Shown here piece by piece: positions 9,128 to 17,544 of a stretch of 64,000 nt of DNA. Each line of letters begins with the position of its first letter. Position 1 is the first letter of the stretch. A program made the position numbers and the translations under genes. The notes under the pieces are model-generated. The model was given only the letters and a program-made list of their open reading frames with translations. It had not been told where the DNA came from and searched no databases. The DNA is from Clostridia bacterium (GTDB lineage: Bacteria > Bacillota > Clostridia > Christensenellales > CAG-138): positions 10,831 through 74,830 of the forward strand of contig JAEDCW010000002.1 in NCBI GenBank assembly GCA_016293975.1. Direction: 5' to 3'.

Positions 9128-10171
9128 ATGGATTTATACAAGGCAACAGCCGCCCTTACAACGGCAAACGGTGTAACGGGTCATGAGGCGAGTGCCGCAG
9201 ATGTCGCAGAGAAATATTTCAGAATGTACACGGACGACGTGTGGCGCGATTCATCGGGCAACGTATTTGCACGCATAGGCAACAAGAAGCCTTGCGTCAT
9301 GCTTATCGCACACCTCGATGAAATAGGAATGATGGTAACGGACATTGAGGATAACGGTATGCTTAGGATCCGTTCCGTTGCAGGCGTAGACCCAAGGGTA
9401 CTCCCCGGCGGCGAAGTGGTCGTATTTGGCAAGAAACCCATAAGTGCGGTAGTTGGTGCGGTGCCTCCGCATCTCATCACCGGCGGTACGGATGTGGCTT
9501 ACAAGATGGATGAGCTCATGTGTGACACAGGTCTCACAAGGGAGCAAGTCGAAGAGAACATAGCAATAGGTGATGTCATAACATTTGCACTTGAAGAGCC
9601 CTTAAAGCTCAAGAACAACTGCATAGCAGGCAAATCCCTCGACGATAGAGCACTCGTAGCTTGTATGTTAGAGGTCGCAGACATACTCAGGAACAGGGTG
9701 CTTAACTGCTCGGTAGTATTGTGCGCTTCCACTCAGGAGGAGTGCGGAGGTCCCGGTGCAAACGTAGCCGCCTATAGTGTTAATCCCGACATGGCGATCG
9801 TTATGGACGTAACCCATGCGCCACAGCCCGGTACAGATCCGATTAGCAGTGTTGCGCTCAACAAAGTAGCTATACTCATGGGCGGTAACATCCATCCCAA
9901 AATGTATGAGCAGTTGAAGCAGTCCGCGACAGATCAAAACATTGATTACGAGACGGAGGTAGCCATGGGCTTCTCGGGCACCGATGCAGACTTTGTGCAG
10001 ATGTCGCAAGGCGGCATACCTACCGCTGTCATATCACCGCCCGTCAAGTACATGCATACAACGGTTGAGCTTATGAGCCTCGATACGTTGAAAAACACCG
10101 CAAAGGTTGTTGCGGGCTTTATTGAACAAATCGGTGAGGATTGGGAGGAAAGGCTATGCTTGGACGACTGA
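9128..10171 (+). CDS. M42 family metallo-aminopeptidase, copy 1
   Basis: Cytosolic aminopeptidase/endoglucanase-like protein of the M42 (glutamyl/TET aminopeptidase) family; relatives form dodecamers that trim short peptides. Metal and catalytic motifs are in place: AHLDEIG near residue 60, LDDRALVA near 171, STQEECGGPGA near 205, the VMDVT metal Asp near 225, and the final histidine in KYMHTTVE. The ATG at 9128 is preferred because AAGGAG lies 9 bases upstream; a GTG at 9122 is too close to it. The protein has 347 residues, normal for the family. It is the first of three related genes, and its end overlaps the start of the second by 16 bases, which implies translational coupling. Confidence 0.92.
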   Translation: MDLYKATAALTTANGVTGHEASAADVAEKYFRMYTDDVWRDSSGNVFARIGNKKPCVMLIAHLDEIGMMVTDIEDNGMLRIRSVAGVDPRVLPGGEVVVFGKKPISAVVGAVPPHLITGGTDVAYKMDELMCDTGLTREQVEENIAIGDVITFALEEPLKLKNNCIAGKSLDDRALVACMLEVADILRNRVLNCSVVLCASTQEECGGPGANVAAYSVNPDMAIVMDVTHAPQPGTDPISSVALNKVAILMGGNIHPKMYEQLKQSATDQNIDYETEVAMGFSGTDADFVQMSQGGIPTAVISPPVKYMHTTVELMSLDTLKNTAKVVAGFIEQIGEDWEERLCLDD

Positions 10172-11190
10172 AGGAACTGACAGAGCTCAACGGTGTGAGC
10201 GGTAACGAGAAAGCCGTACGCAAGTATATTCGCACCCATTGCGAAGCCATTGCAGACGAGATGCGGACAGATACGATGGGCAACCTCATAGTCCATAAGA
10301 AGGGTGACGGTCGTAAGATCATGATATGCGCCCATATGGACGAGGTCGGTATGATGGTTCGTGCGATAAAGGAAGACGGACTGCTTGCCTACAGTGCGGC
10401 GGGAATCGACCCAAGAGTAGTCTGCGGAAAACGCGTTGCGATAGGCCCGGACAAGATCGACGGTGTTATTGGCACGAAAGCGATACATTTGCAGAGCAAG
10501 AGCGAGTTCATGGCCGCATACAAGCACAACCAGATGTACATCGATATCGGTGCAAAGGACAAGGCGGATGCCGAGCGTTCGGTCAAGGTAGGCGATTATG
10601 TCGCATTTACGACCAAGTTCGAGGAGTTCGGCGAAGGTCTCATGAAGGCAAAGGCGCTCGACGACAGAGTAGGTTGCTGCATAGTAATGGATCTCCTCAA
10701 GAACAGTTACGACTGCGACCTGTATGCCGTGTTCACGGTACAGGAAGAGCTCGGACTCAGAGGTGCTACGAGCGCAGTTTACACAGTAAAACCCGATTTG
10801 GCACTTATACTTGAGGGTACGACTGCAAACGACACGGCGAAGACAAAGGGCCACCAGTGGGTAACGAGAGTAGGCAAGGGCGCCGCACTGTCGTTCATGG
10901 ATGGAGGAACGATCACCCGTCCTCAGATGCTCGATGAGCTAAAAGCCTGTGCGGATGATAACGGCATAAGCTGGCAGCTCCGTCAGGGCAACAGGGGCGG
11001 CACGGATGCAGGTATTATCCACAAGTCGGTGGGCGGCGTTGTGACGGGCGGTATATCGCTCCCATGCAGATACATACACTCGCCCGTAAGCATCGCATCC
11101 ATAAGTGACTTTGAGAATTGCTATAAGCTTGCGGACAGATTCCTGGCCGAAAAACGCTTTGAAAAAGTTTTGACCGCTTTGGGAAAATAA
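10156..11190 (+). CDS. M42 family metallo-aminopeptidase, copy 2
   Basis: Second M42 paralogue, 344 residues. It keeps CAHMDEVGMM, LDDRVGCC, TVQEELGLRGA and the C-terminal RYIHSPV histidine, so both metal sites and the catalytic Glu look intact. In the position where copies 1 and 3 read DVT it has ILEGTTANDTAK, a Glu variant known within the family. That residue difference suggests a different peptide preference from its neighbours. GGAGG at 10144-10148 precedes the ATG at 10156 by 7 bases; an earlier TTG at 10141 overlaps that site and is rejected. The coding region starts inside the end of copy 1, so the pair is probably coupled. Confidence 0.92.
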   Translation: MLGRLKELTELNGVSGNEKAVRKYIRTHCEAIADEMRTDTMGNLIVHKKGDGRKIMICAHMDEVGMMVRAIKEDGLLAYSAAGIDPRVVCGKRVAIGPDKIDGVIGTKAIHLQSKSEFMAAYKHNQMYIDIGAKDKADAERSVKVGDYVAFTTKFEEFGEGLMKAKALDDRVGCCIVMDLLKNSYDCDLYAVFTVQEELGLRGATSAVYTVKPDLALILEGTTANDTAKTKGHQWVTRVGKGAALSFMDGGTITRPQMLDELKACADDNGISWQLRQGNRGGTDAGIIHKSVGGVVTGGISLPCRYIHSPVSIASISDFENCYKLADRFLAEKRFEKVLTALGK

Positions 11191-11202
11191 GGAGGAGAAA
11201 AT

Positions 11203-12204
11203 ATGTTCACTGATATGCTCAAAGATTTTCTTAAGACCTACGGTGCAACAGGCCGTGAGGATAAGATTGCCGATACCATTAAAAACTATGTAGAGGCTAA
11301 GGCGGACGAGGTTTATACCGACGTTATGGGCAACCTCATTGCAGTTAGACGCGGGATATCCGGTAAAAAGATAATGCTGTCCGCTCATATGGATCAGATT
11401 GGTCTTATTGTAATAGATATAGATGATAGAGGTTTCCTGCGTGTTTCAAACGTTGGCGGTGTAAACCCTGTTGTCACAGTTGCACGCGAGGTCGTGTTTG
11501 AGAACGGCGTACGTGGCGTAACATACTGCGAAACAGAGAAGTCGGGCGTAGGCGAAGCTACGATTGCAAAGCTCTTTGTAGATATAGGCGCCACGACATA
11601 CGAAGAAGCTGCTGCCAAGGTAGGCATAGGCGATATCTGTGTATACGTTACAAACTTTGTTGAGTTGGGCAACCGCTTTGCCTGCGGCGCACTCGACGAC
11701 AGAGTATGCTGCGCGGTAGTAGCCGAAGCATTCAATACAGCCGTCTCGGATCACGACATCTATGCGGTATTTACCGTACAGGAAGAAGTTGGCCTCAGGG
11801 GCGCAACTACAGCCGCGTATGCAATTTCACCCGATTTTGCCATTAACCTCGATGTAACGCTCACAGGCGACATACCGGAATGTGCAAGAATGTCCGTTAA
11901 GCTCGGCGCAGGTCCGACAATCAAGGTAATGGACTCCTCTGCAATCATCCCCACGTTTGTACGCAGGTACATGGAGGATGTTGCCAAGAAGAATAACATC
12001 AAAGTGCAGAACGAGGTGCTTCGTGGGGGAGGTACGGATGCAGGTGCAGTTTTAAAGACAAAGGGTGGAATTCCCGCTTGCTGTATATCCATCCCTACGC
12101 GATACGTGCATTCGCCGGTAGAGATGGCGGATATTGACGACTGCCACAATGCTGTCAAGTTCGTAAATGCAATGCTGGCTGAGCGGGAGCTCCCAAGATT
12201 CTAG
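11203..12204 (+). CDS. M42 family metallo-aminopeptidase, copy 3
   Basis: Third M42 paralogue, 333 residues, starting 12 bases after copy 2 behind a GGAGGAG ribosome site. Motifs: SAHMDQIG near residue 66, LDDRVCCAV near 165, TVQEEVGLRGAT near 189, NLDVTLTGD near 215, and RYVHSPVE near the end. All metal ligands and the catalytic glutamate appear present. Copies 2 and 3 resemble each other more closely around the catalytic Glu (QEE-GLRGAT) than either resembles copy 1 (QEECGGPGA), so copy 1 is the outlier. The operon ends here at a strong terminator. Three such enzymes may assemble as mixed complexes with different substrate ranges; this is inference only. Confidence 0.92.
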   Translation: MFTDMLKDFLKTYGATGREDKIADTIKNYVEAKADEVYTDVMGNLIAVRRGISGKKIMLSAHMDQIGLIVIDIDDRGFLRVSNVGGVNPVVTVAREVVFENGVRGVTYCETEKSGVGEATIAKLFVDIGATTYEEAAAKVGIGDICVYVTNFVELGNRFACGALDDRVCCAVVAEAFNTAVSDHDIYAVFTVQEEVGLRGATTAAYAISPDFAINLDVTLTGDIPECARMSVKLGAGPTIKVMDSSAIIPTFVRRYMEDVAKKNNIKVQNEVLRGGGTDAGAVLKTKGGIPACCISIPTRYVHSPVEMADIDDCHNAVKFVNAMLAERELPRF

Positions 12205-12219
12205 CAAAACGTGATTGTG

Positions 12220-12246
12220 CCGCCGGTTCAGCCGGCGGTATTTTTT
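12220..12246 (+). terminator. Rho-independent terminator of the M42 operon
   Basis: A 7-base GC-only stem CCGCCGG / CCGGCGG with a 5-base loop is followed by TA and six T residues, 15 bases after the last M42 stop codon. Confidence 0.85.
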
Positions 12247-12256
12247 GTAAAACGAA

Positions 12257-12950
12257 AACCACTCGCTGGGCGAGTGGTTCAGGGAAGCTTAAGCGATGAG
12301 AATAACAGAAGAACTCTCTTTGTTTTAGAATAAAGCTGCGGTTTGCTAACTGCAGGAAGAAAAAACAAATGGAGGACATTCAAATGGGATTGAATGACAT
12401 CAACAGTTTATCGCACACAAAATGGAGTTGCAAAAAAACATATCGTATTTGCCCGAAGTATCGAAGGAAGGTGTTTTATGAAGAGGAGAGAGGCGATAGG
12501 GAAAATACTGAGACAGCTATGCGAATGGAAAGGGGTAAAGATAGTAGAGGCAGAAGTATGTCCGGATCATATCCACATGCTGGTATAGATACCACCAAAG
12601 ATAGCGGTATCAAGCTTTATGATATACCTAAAAGGGAAAAGCAGTACGATGCTGTATGAGCAATTCGGCGAGTTGAAGTAGAAGTATTGGAGCAGAAAAT
12701 TCTGGTGTAGAGGATATTATGTAGATACAACAGTAAAAGCACGAGCCGAATTGCAGAATACATAAAAACGGCTGAAGGAAGATGAACTGGATGAACAAAT
12801 GGTAATGAGCCCCAATGGCCCGTTTACGGGCAGCAATTAACAATCCTAGCGCAGTTGACGGATCGTCTCACGCGTTTACGCGTCACACGAAGAACAGCGA
12901 GCTTTGCACGCATCTGAAACTCCCCTGACTTCGCCGGGGGAGCGTTTTTT
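12257..12950 (+). mobile_element. Decayed IS200/IS605-like element, copy A
   Basis: The span is bounded on the left by a 10-base stem hairpin AACCACTCGC / GCGAGTGGTT with a 3-base loop (12257-12279). On the right is a hairpin CTCCCC / GGGGAG at 12920-12942, followed by six T residues. Subterminal hairpins are typical of this single-strand transposon family. Between them lies a broken Y1 transposase gene. The exact ends are inferred from the hairpins and from loose likeness to copy B near 48 kb, which shares GTGGTTCA followed by an A/G-rich GATGAGAA stretch at its left side. Confidence 0.6.
12369..12790 (+). pseudogene. IS200-type Y1 transposase (TnpA) remnant
   Basis: Translations in different frames together rebuild an IS200-like TnpA, but no single frame is open. 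One frame gives SLSHTKWSCK and PKYRRKVFYEE. After a frameshift near 12485 a second frame gives REAIGKILRQLCEWKGV and the HUH motif CPDHIHMLV, then a TAG stop at 12586 where the family normally has Glu (LVEIPPK). The same frame continues as IPPKIAVSSFMIYLKG and reaches another stop after FGELK. The catalytic tyrosine motif IAEYIK survives in yet another frame, with Tyr at 12759-12761. There are therefore at least two frameshifts and two nonsense changes, so the gene cannot make active transposase. Confidence 0.85.
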
Positions 12951-12961
12951 ATGAAAATAGA

Positions 12962-12990
12962 TTGACATTAAACTGTTACAGTGTTATATT
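12962..12990 (+). promoter_or_regulatory. Sigma-A promoter of marR-ABC operon
   Basis: Perfect TTGACA at 12962-12967 and TATATT at 12985-12990 with a 17-base spacer. An operator-like palindrome lies inside the spacer, so a bound regulator would block RNA polymerase. Confidence 0.75.
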
Positions 12991-13015
12991 GATTGACGTT
13001 AAACTGTTAAACAGT
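12972..13015. promoter_or_regulatory. Two palindromic MarR operator candidates
   Basis: Site 1 is ACTGTTACAGT at 12972-12982, between the -35 and -10 boxes. Site 2 is ACTGTTAAACAGT at 13003-13015, just downstream of the -10. Both are perfect palindromes about a single central base. They sit in a longer direct repeat (TTGAC, A or G, TTAAACTGTTA) whose copies start at 12962 and 12993, 31 bases apart or about three helical turns. The layout is that of an autoregulated MarR promoter. Confidence 0.65.
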
Positions 13016-13036
13016 AAACAGAAAAAGGAGGAGATT

Positions 13037-13537
13037 ATGGAGGATATCAGGTTAAAGGCCGGCTATAAACTGTCGCGCTTGGAGCTTGTAAGAAGAATAC
13101 TGTTCAGGAGTATGCTTCGAGGCGAGCACCTGCATCACAGACAGATGCCCATACTCGTCTATATCGTACAGCATGAGGGCTGTACACAGGCGGAAATAGC
13201 CGAAGCGCTGAGCGTTACGCCTTCATCGATCGCCACGTCGACAAAGAGACTACAGAATGCGGGACTTATCACAAAACGCGTTGATGAGACGAATCTCAGA
13301 TGCAACTGTATAAGCGCAACCGAAAAGGGCAAGCAGGTCGAGGAAAGGGCGAGGACAAAGCATCGGGATCTCGTATGTAAGCTGTTTGAAGGCTTTAATG
13401 AGGAGGAAATCGAGAGCCTAACTTTGATGCTAGACAGGATGATTGCGAACATATCGGATGAGAGCACGGAGACATTGCGCTTTCATCAGTTGGTGGAGAT
13501 GAACGACAGATTGGATGTGGAGGACAACGAGGAATGA
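13037..13537 (+). CDS. MarR family transcriptional regulator
   Basis: Winged-helix dimeric repressor, 166 residues. The DNA-binding region covers roughly residues 45-105, with EGCTQAEIAEALSVTPSSIATSTKRLQNAGLI split between the recognition helix and wing; the wing follows as TKRVDETNLRC. An AAGGAGG site lies just before the ATG at 13037; an earlier in-frame TTG lies inside the promoter and is rejected. Its stop overlaps the start of the first ABC gene (ATGA), so the regulator and exporter are coupled. Two palindromes at the promoter are the likely binding sites, giving autorepression and control of the exporter. Such modules usually respond to a toxic ligand that the exporter removes; the ligand is unknown. 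Confidence 0.93.
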   Translation: MEDIRLKAGYKLSRLELVRRILFRSMLRGEHLHHRQMPILVYIVQHEGCTQAEIAEALSVTPSSIATSTKRLQNAGLITKRVDETNLRCNCISATEKGKQVEERARTKHRDLVCKLFEGFNEEEIESLTLMLDRMIANISDESTETLRFHQLVEMNDRLDVEDNEE

Positions 13538-15264
13538 TAAAACAACTTATCAAATATGCAAAGGGATACGGCGTTAGAGCTGTTTTTGCCTCTCTTGCGA
13601 TAATCGTAGAGGTATTGCTGGAGGTTTTCATACCGTTCGTAATGAAGGACGTAATAAACCAGGGCATACTAGGTGACGCGGGAATGACGATAGTCATACA
13701 GAAGGGCCTTTTGATGGTAGGACTTGCTTTAGCATCGCTCTTTTTCGGTGTTTTGAGTGCAAGGCTTTCCGTCGTCGCAAGTGCGGGATTTGCGAAGAAT
13801 CTGCGACAGGCGATATTCTATAAGATACAGGATTTTTCTTTTGCAAACATCGACCGTTTCAGCAGTGCTTCGCTCATCACGAGATCGACTACAGACGTCA
13901 CCAATTTGCAAATGGCATTCATGATGGGAGTAAGAATGCTTGTGCGAGCTCCTGTAATGCTCGTTGCGGCGACCATAATGGCGATAAAAATCAGCTCCGA
14001 TATGGGTATAGTGTTTGCGTTCGGTTTGCCGGTGCTTTCGATAACGATGGTAATCATAAGTGTCACTGCATTCCCACGCTTTAAAACCATGTTTACCAAG
14101 TATGACAACATGAACGCGAGGGTCCAGGAGAACCTTATAGGTATGCGCGTTGTTAAGGCGTATGTAAGGGAAGGTCACGAGGAAAAGATATTCGACGATG
14201 CTGCTCAGGGGGTTATGGACGCACAGGTGAGAGCGGAGAAGATAGTTATATGGAATATGCCTGTGGCGAACTTCACGCTGTACGCCTGCATGATTGCCAC
14301 TTGCTACATAGGCGGTCAGAACATACTCGCAGGCTCGATGCTTACAGGCGACCTGATGAGCTTCATAAGCTATATCGCACAAATCCTGTCATCGATAATG
14401 ATGATAACGATGATATTCATTAACTTCGTAATGTCGAGGGCGTCAGCGTCCCGCGTAATCGAGGTATTGAATGAAAAGATCGACATAACGGATTCTGAGG
14501 CAGATCGTGACCTTAAGGTGGAGGACGGCTCGATCGAGTTCGATAACGTATCGTTCAGCTACGCCAAGGACGGAAACAACCTCACGCTTAAAAACATAAA
14601 TCTGTCGATAAAATCGGGCGAAACTATCGGCATTATCGGTGGTACGGGAAGCGCTAAGTCTAGCCTTGTACAGCTTATACCGAGGCTCTACGACGTATAT
14701 GACGGAAGTATCAAGGTAGGCGGACACGATGTGCGCGAGTATACGCTCGAAAACCTCAGAGACGGCATATCGATGGTGCTTCAGAAGAATGTGCTTTTCA
14801 GCGGTACTATTAAGGATAACCTTCGCTGGGGAGATAACGACGCGAGTGACGAAGAGATACGCGAGGCGTGCAAATCGGCACAGGCAGACAACTTTATTAC
14901 AAGTTTCCCGGACAGATACGATACAGAGCTTGGTCAGGGTGGCGTAAATGTATCTGGAGGACAGAAGCAGAGGCTGTGTATCGCTCGTGCGCTGCTCAAA
15001 AAACCGAAGGTAATGATACTCGACGATAGCACGAGCGCTGTCGATACTGCCACCGATGCGCGCATAAGAGAAGAGTTCAAGAAGCATCACGGCGGTACGA
15101 CGACGATAATTATTGCTCAACGTATAAGCTCTGTAATCGATGCCGACAGGATAATCGTTATGAACGACGGTGAGATAGACGGCATAGGCACTCATAGAGA
15201 GCTTATGGAAAGCAACGAGATCTATAGACAGGTCTATAATTCTCAGCAGAAGGGGGTAGCATAA
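13534..15264 (+). CDS. ABC exporter half-transporter, degenerate-site subunit
   Basis: Six-helix membrane domain (about residues 1-310) plus nucleotide-binding domain. Walker A is GGTGSAKSS near residue 369, the signature VSGGQKQR near 473, and Walker B LMILDDST-like (MILDDSTSAVD) near 494. The catalytic glutamate after Walker B is aspartate here. That is the mark of the degenerate subunit in heterodimeric exporters such as TM287/288 and BmrCD, where only one of the two ATP sites hydrolyses well. The partner is the next gene, one base away. The gene begins inside the stop of marR. The expected role is export of a drug, peptide or lipid-like compound across the cytoplasmic membrane. Confidence 0.93.
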   Translation: MIKQLIKYAKGYGVRAVFASLAIIVEVLLEVFIPFVMKDVINQGILGDAGMTIVIQKGLLMVGLALASLFFGVLSARLSVVASAGFAKNLRQAIFYKIQDFSFANIDRFSSASLITRSTTDVTNLQMAFMMGVRMLVRAPVMLVAATIMAIKISSDMGIVFAFGLPVLSITMVIISVTAFPRFKTMFTKYDNMNARVQENLIGMRVVKAYVREGHEEKIFDDAAQGVMDAQVRAEKIVIWNMPVANFTLYACMIATCYIGGQNILAGSMLTGDLMSFISYIAQILSSIMMITMIFINFVMSRASASRVIEVLNEKIDITDSEADRDLKVEDGSIEFDNVSFSYAKDGNNLTLKNINLSIKSGETIGIIGGTGSAKSSLVQLIPRLYDVYDGSIKVGGHDVREYTLENLRDGISMVLQKNVLFSGTIKDNLRWGDNDASDEEIREACKSAQADNFITSFPDRYDTELGQGGVNVSGGQKQRLCIARALLKKPKVMILDDSTSAVDTATDARIREEFKKHHGGTTTIIIAQRISSVIDADRIIVMNDGEIDGIGTHRELMESNEIYRQVYNSQQKGVA

Positions 15265-15265
15265 T

Positions 15266-17197
15266 ATGGCAGGAAAAAACCATGATAGACGCCAGTCCGG
15301 CCAAGAAGGGCGCGATGCAAACCGCTTCAGACGGCCTAAGAACACTAAGAAAACACTTGGCAGGATGATGTCGTATTTGGGCAAGTACAAGTTTAGATTG
15401 ATTCTGGTGGTACTGGGAATAGCACTTAGCGCCGGCTCGAACGTACTGGGAACCTACATGCTCAAGCCCATAGTAAATACGCTTGAAGAGATGGTCAGGA
15501 TGATAGGTACGGATGCATCATATGTACCGCAGATATCTGCGATAGTGAAGTATCTGGTGATAATGGGTGCCGGCTATCTCGTGGGCATTTTGGGATTGTA
15601 CATGTACAATCGCATTATGGTAACGATATCCACAGATACGCTCTACAGACTCCGCAAAGATATGTTCGAGCGTATGCAGAAATTGCCAATAAAGTTCTTT
15701 GACACGAGAACAAACGGCGAGATTATGAGCCGCTATACGAACGATATAGATGCAATGCGAGAGATGATAAGCCAGGGCATACCTCAGCTAATCAACTCGA
15801 GCATTAGGCTCATAGCAGTATTCGCAATGATGATAGTAATAAGCCCTCTGCTTACTCTCATTACGGTAGCGGTGTTGGCGATTATGCTTCTCGTCGTGAG
15901 AACACTCACCGCAAAGAGCAAGTTCTTCTTCTCAAAACGCCAAAAGGCAATAGGTCAGATGAACGGCTACATCGAGGAGATGACCGAGGGACAGAAAGTA
16001 GTAAAGGTATTCTGTCACGAAGACGAGGTAAAGACCGGTTTTGACGTAATAAACAAAGAGGTAATGGATACAACTGTATCCGCGAACACATGGTCGTCTA
16101 TACTTATGCCTATAATGGGCAACCTGTCCCATTTGCATTATGCGATAACCGCAACAGCAGGTGCGGCTATGGCGATAGGAGGGCTAATCGATATAGGTTC
16201 GCTCGCGTCATTCCTGCAGTATAGCAGAAACTTCTCCATGCCCATTACACAGCTTTCACAGCAGTTTACTTCAGCTATGAGCGCACTTGCAGGTGCAGAG
16301 CGAGTATTTGAGATAATGGATACCGAACCTGAGGTGGATGAAGGCGACGTAACGCTCACATACGCCTGTAGAAATGCTAATGGCGAGCTCATGGAATCCG
16401 ACCACAAGACGGGTATTTGGGCGTGGCGCGTTCCCGAAGAGAATGGTGTCAAATTGATCGAATGCAGGGGAGCGGTAAATGTCAACGAAGTTACATTCAG
16501 CTATGACGGCGAGAAGACCGTACTCCACAACGTATCGTTCTATGCAAAACCGGGACAGAAGATAGCCCTCGTAGGTTCAACGGGTGCCGGCAAGACCACG
16601 ATAACGAACCTGATAAACAGGTTTTACGATGTGCAGGAGGGAGAGATACTCTACGACTCTATTCCGATAAAGCGTATCAGAAAGAGTGAGCTCAGGCGTT
16701 CCATGTCGATGGTTTTACAGGACACGCATCTGTTTACGGGGAGCGTAATGGAGAATATTCGATATGGCAGACTCGATGCGACCGATGAGGAAGTCATAGC
16801 CGCCGCAAAACTTGCAAACGCGGATTTCTTTATCACCCACCTTCCACAGGGCTATAACACGGTGCTTACCGCAGACGGTGCAAACCTCAGCCAGGGTCAG
16901 AAACAGCTGCTTGCAATTGCCAGGGCAGCGGTAGCAGACCCGCCCGTGTTGGTGCTCGACGAGGCGACAAGTTCGATCGATACGAGAACAGAGCTACTTA
17001 TCGAACGCGGCATGGACAGTCTTATGCAGGACAGAACGGTATTCGTAATCGCACATAGACTCTCGACGGTCAGAAATGCAGATGCGATTATGGTGCTTGA
17101 AAACGGCGAGATAATTGAGCGCGGAGACCATGACTCTCTGCTTGGGCAGAAGGGCAAATACTATCAGCTTTACACGGGTATGTTTGAACTTAACTGA
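15266..17197 (+). CDS. ABC exporter half-transporter, catalytic subunit
   Basis: Partner of the preceding half-transporter, 643 residues. A basic N-terminal tail of about 35 residues precedes six membrane helices. Walker A GSTGAGKTT is near residue 437, the signature LSQGQKQ near 541, and Walker B VLVLDEATSSID near 560 with the normal catalytic glutamate. It has an insertion of about 30 residues between membrane and nucleotide domains (near 355-395) that its partner lacks. A consensus Walker B here with a degenerate one in the partner is the usual asymmetric pairing. It ends the operon; a terminator candidate follows within 50 bases. Confidence 0.93.
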   Translation: MAGKNHDRRQSGQEGRDANRFRRPKNTKKTLGRMMSYLGKYKFRLILVVLGIALSAGSNVLGTYMLKPIVNTLEEMVRMIGTDASYVPQISAIVKYLVIMGAGYLVGILGLYMYNRIMVTISTDTLYRLRKDMFERMQKLPIKFFDTRTNGEIMSRYTNDIDAMREMISQGIPQLINSSIRLIAVFAMMIVISPLLTLITVAVLAIMLLVVRTLTAKSKFFFSKRQKAIGQMNGYIEEMTEGQKVVKVFCHEDEVKTGFDVINKEVMDTTVSANTWSSILMPIMGNLSHLHYAITATAGAAMAIGGLIDIGSLASFLQYSRNFSMPITQLSQQFTSAMSALAGAERVFEIMDTEPEVDEGDVTLTYACRNANGELMESDHKTGIWAWRVPEENGVKLIECRGAVNVNEVTFSYDGEKTVLHNVSFYAKPGQKIALVGSTGAGKTTITNLINRFYDVQEGEILYDSIPIKRIRKSELRRSMSMVLQDTHLFTGSVMENIRYGRLDATDEEVIAAAKLANADFFITHLPQGYNTVLTADGANLSQGQKQLLAIARAAVADPPVLVLDEATSSIDTRTELLIERGMDSLMQDRTVFVIAHRLSTVRNADAIMVLENGEIIERGDHDSLLGQKGKYYQLYTGMFELN

Positions 17198-17208
17198 GAA
17201 AACAAATG

Positions 17209-17244
17209 AAAACGGGCGTCTGAGAAAATCGGATCTCCGTTTTT
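17209..17244 (+). terminator. Candidate terminator of the ABC exporter operon
   Basis: AAAACGG (17209-17215) can pair with CCGTTTT (17237-17243), with an inner GAGA/TCTC pairing; the right arm runs into T residues. The stem has a bulge, so confidence is moderate. Confidence 0.5.
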
Positions 17245-17297
17245 CTTACGATATGGGTATATGAGGGATTATTGTTCCCTATTAATTGATGGCGTTG

Positions 17298-17332
17298 ACA
17301 GTATTGTTTCAAGCAAAGGGAAACAATACTGT
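17298..17332. repeat. Perfect 13-base inverted repeat
   Basis: ACAGTATTGTTTC and GAAACAATACTGT flank a 9-base spacer. It could be a second terminator-like hairpin or a protein-binding site upstream of the S41 protease promoter. Confidence 0.6.
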
Positions 17333-17467
17333 ATTTATATTCACATTGCTCCATTTGGTAACTTCAGACAAATGTTTGGCGATCGCGCTTTAGACACATA
17401 TTTTTGTAACATCGATATGTTTTGGCAGGGATACTGACGGATTATAATACAAGTACATACAGGTCAT

Positions 17468-17496
17468 TTGACTAAAACAGCCAAAATTGCTATAAT
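17468..17496 (+). promoter_or_regulatory. Sigma-A promoter of the S41 protease gene
   Basis: TTGACT at 17468-17473 and a perfect TATAAT at 17491-17496, 17-base spacer, about 50 bases before the ATG at 17545. Confidence 0.75.
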
Positions 17497-17544
17497 GCAC
17501 TAAATTTAATCTATGCGGCATTGTCTGCACAGGAGGAGAACTCA

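Larger units (their letters stand above)
17198..17544. other. 347-base spacer with perfect 13-base inverted repeat
   Basis: No gene seen. Contents in order: a terminator candidate for the exporter operon (17209-17244); a small stem AGGGA / TCCCT near 17270; a perfect 13-base inverted repeat ACAGTATTGTTTC (17298-17310) with GAAACAATACTGT (17320-17332); and the promoter of the S41 protease gene. The large repeat is followed by ATTTATATT rather than a clean T run. Confidence 0.45.

Noticed and set aside
9128..12204. M42 genes as cellulases (endoglucanase annotation)
   Set aside because: Motifs are those of metallo-aminopeptidases; the endoglucanase label is an old transferred annotation in this family.
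12369..12659. 96-codon open frame inside the IS remnant as an intact gene
   Set aside because: It joins a real TnpA start to out-of-frame residues after a frameshift; it is part of the broken transposase.
12972..13015. CRISPR-like or tandem-repeat array
   Set aside because: Only two related units exist; they are palindromic operators at a promoter. No CRISPR array or cas gene was seen in the window.
15020..15040. LDDST in the first ABC subunit as an inactivating mutation
   Set aside because: The Asp is typical of the degenerate site in heterodimeric exporters, and the partner keeps the catalytic Glu.
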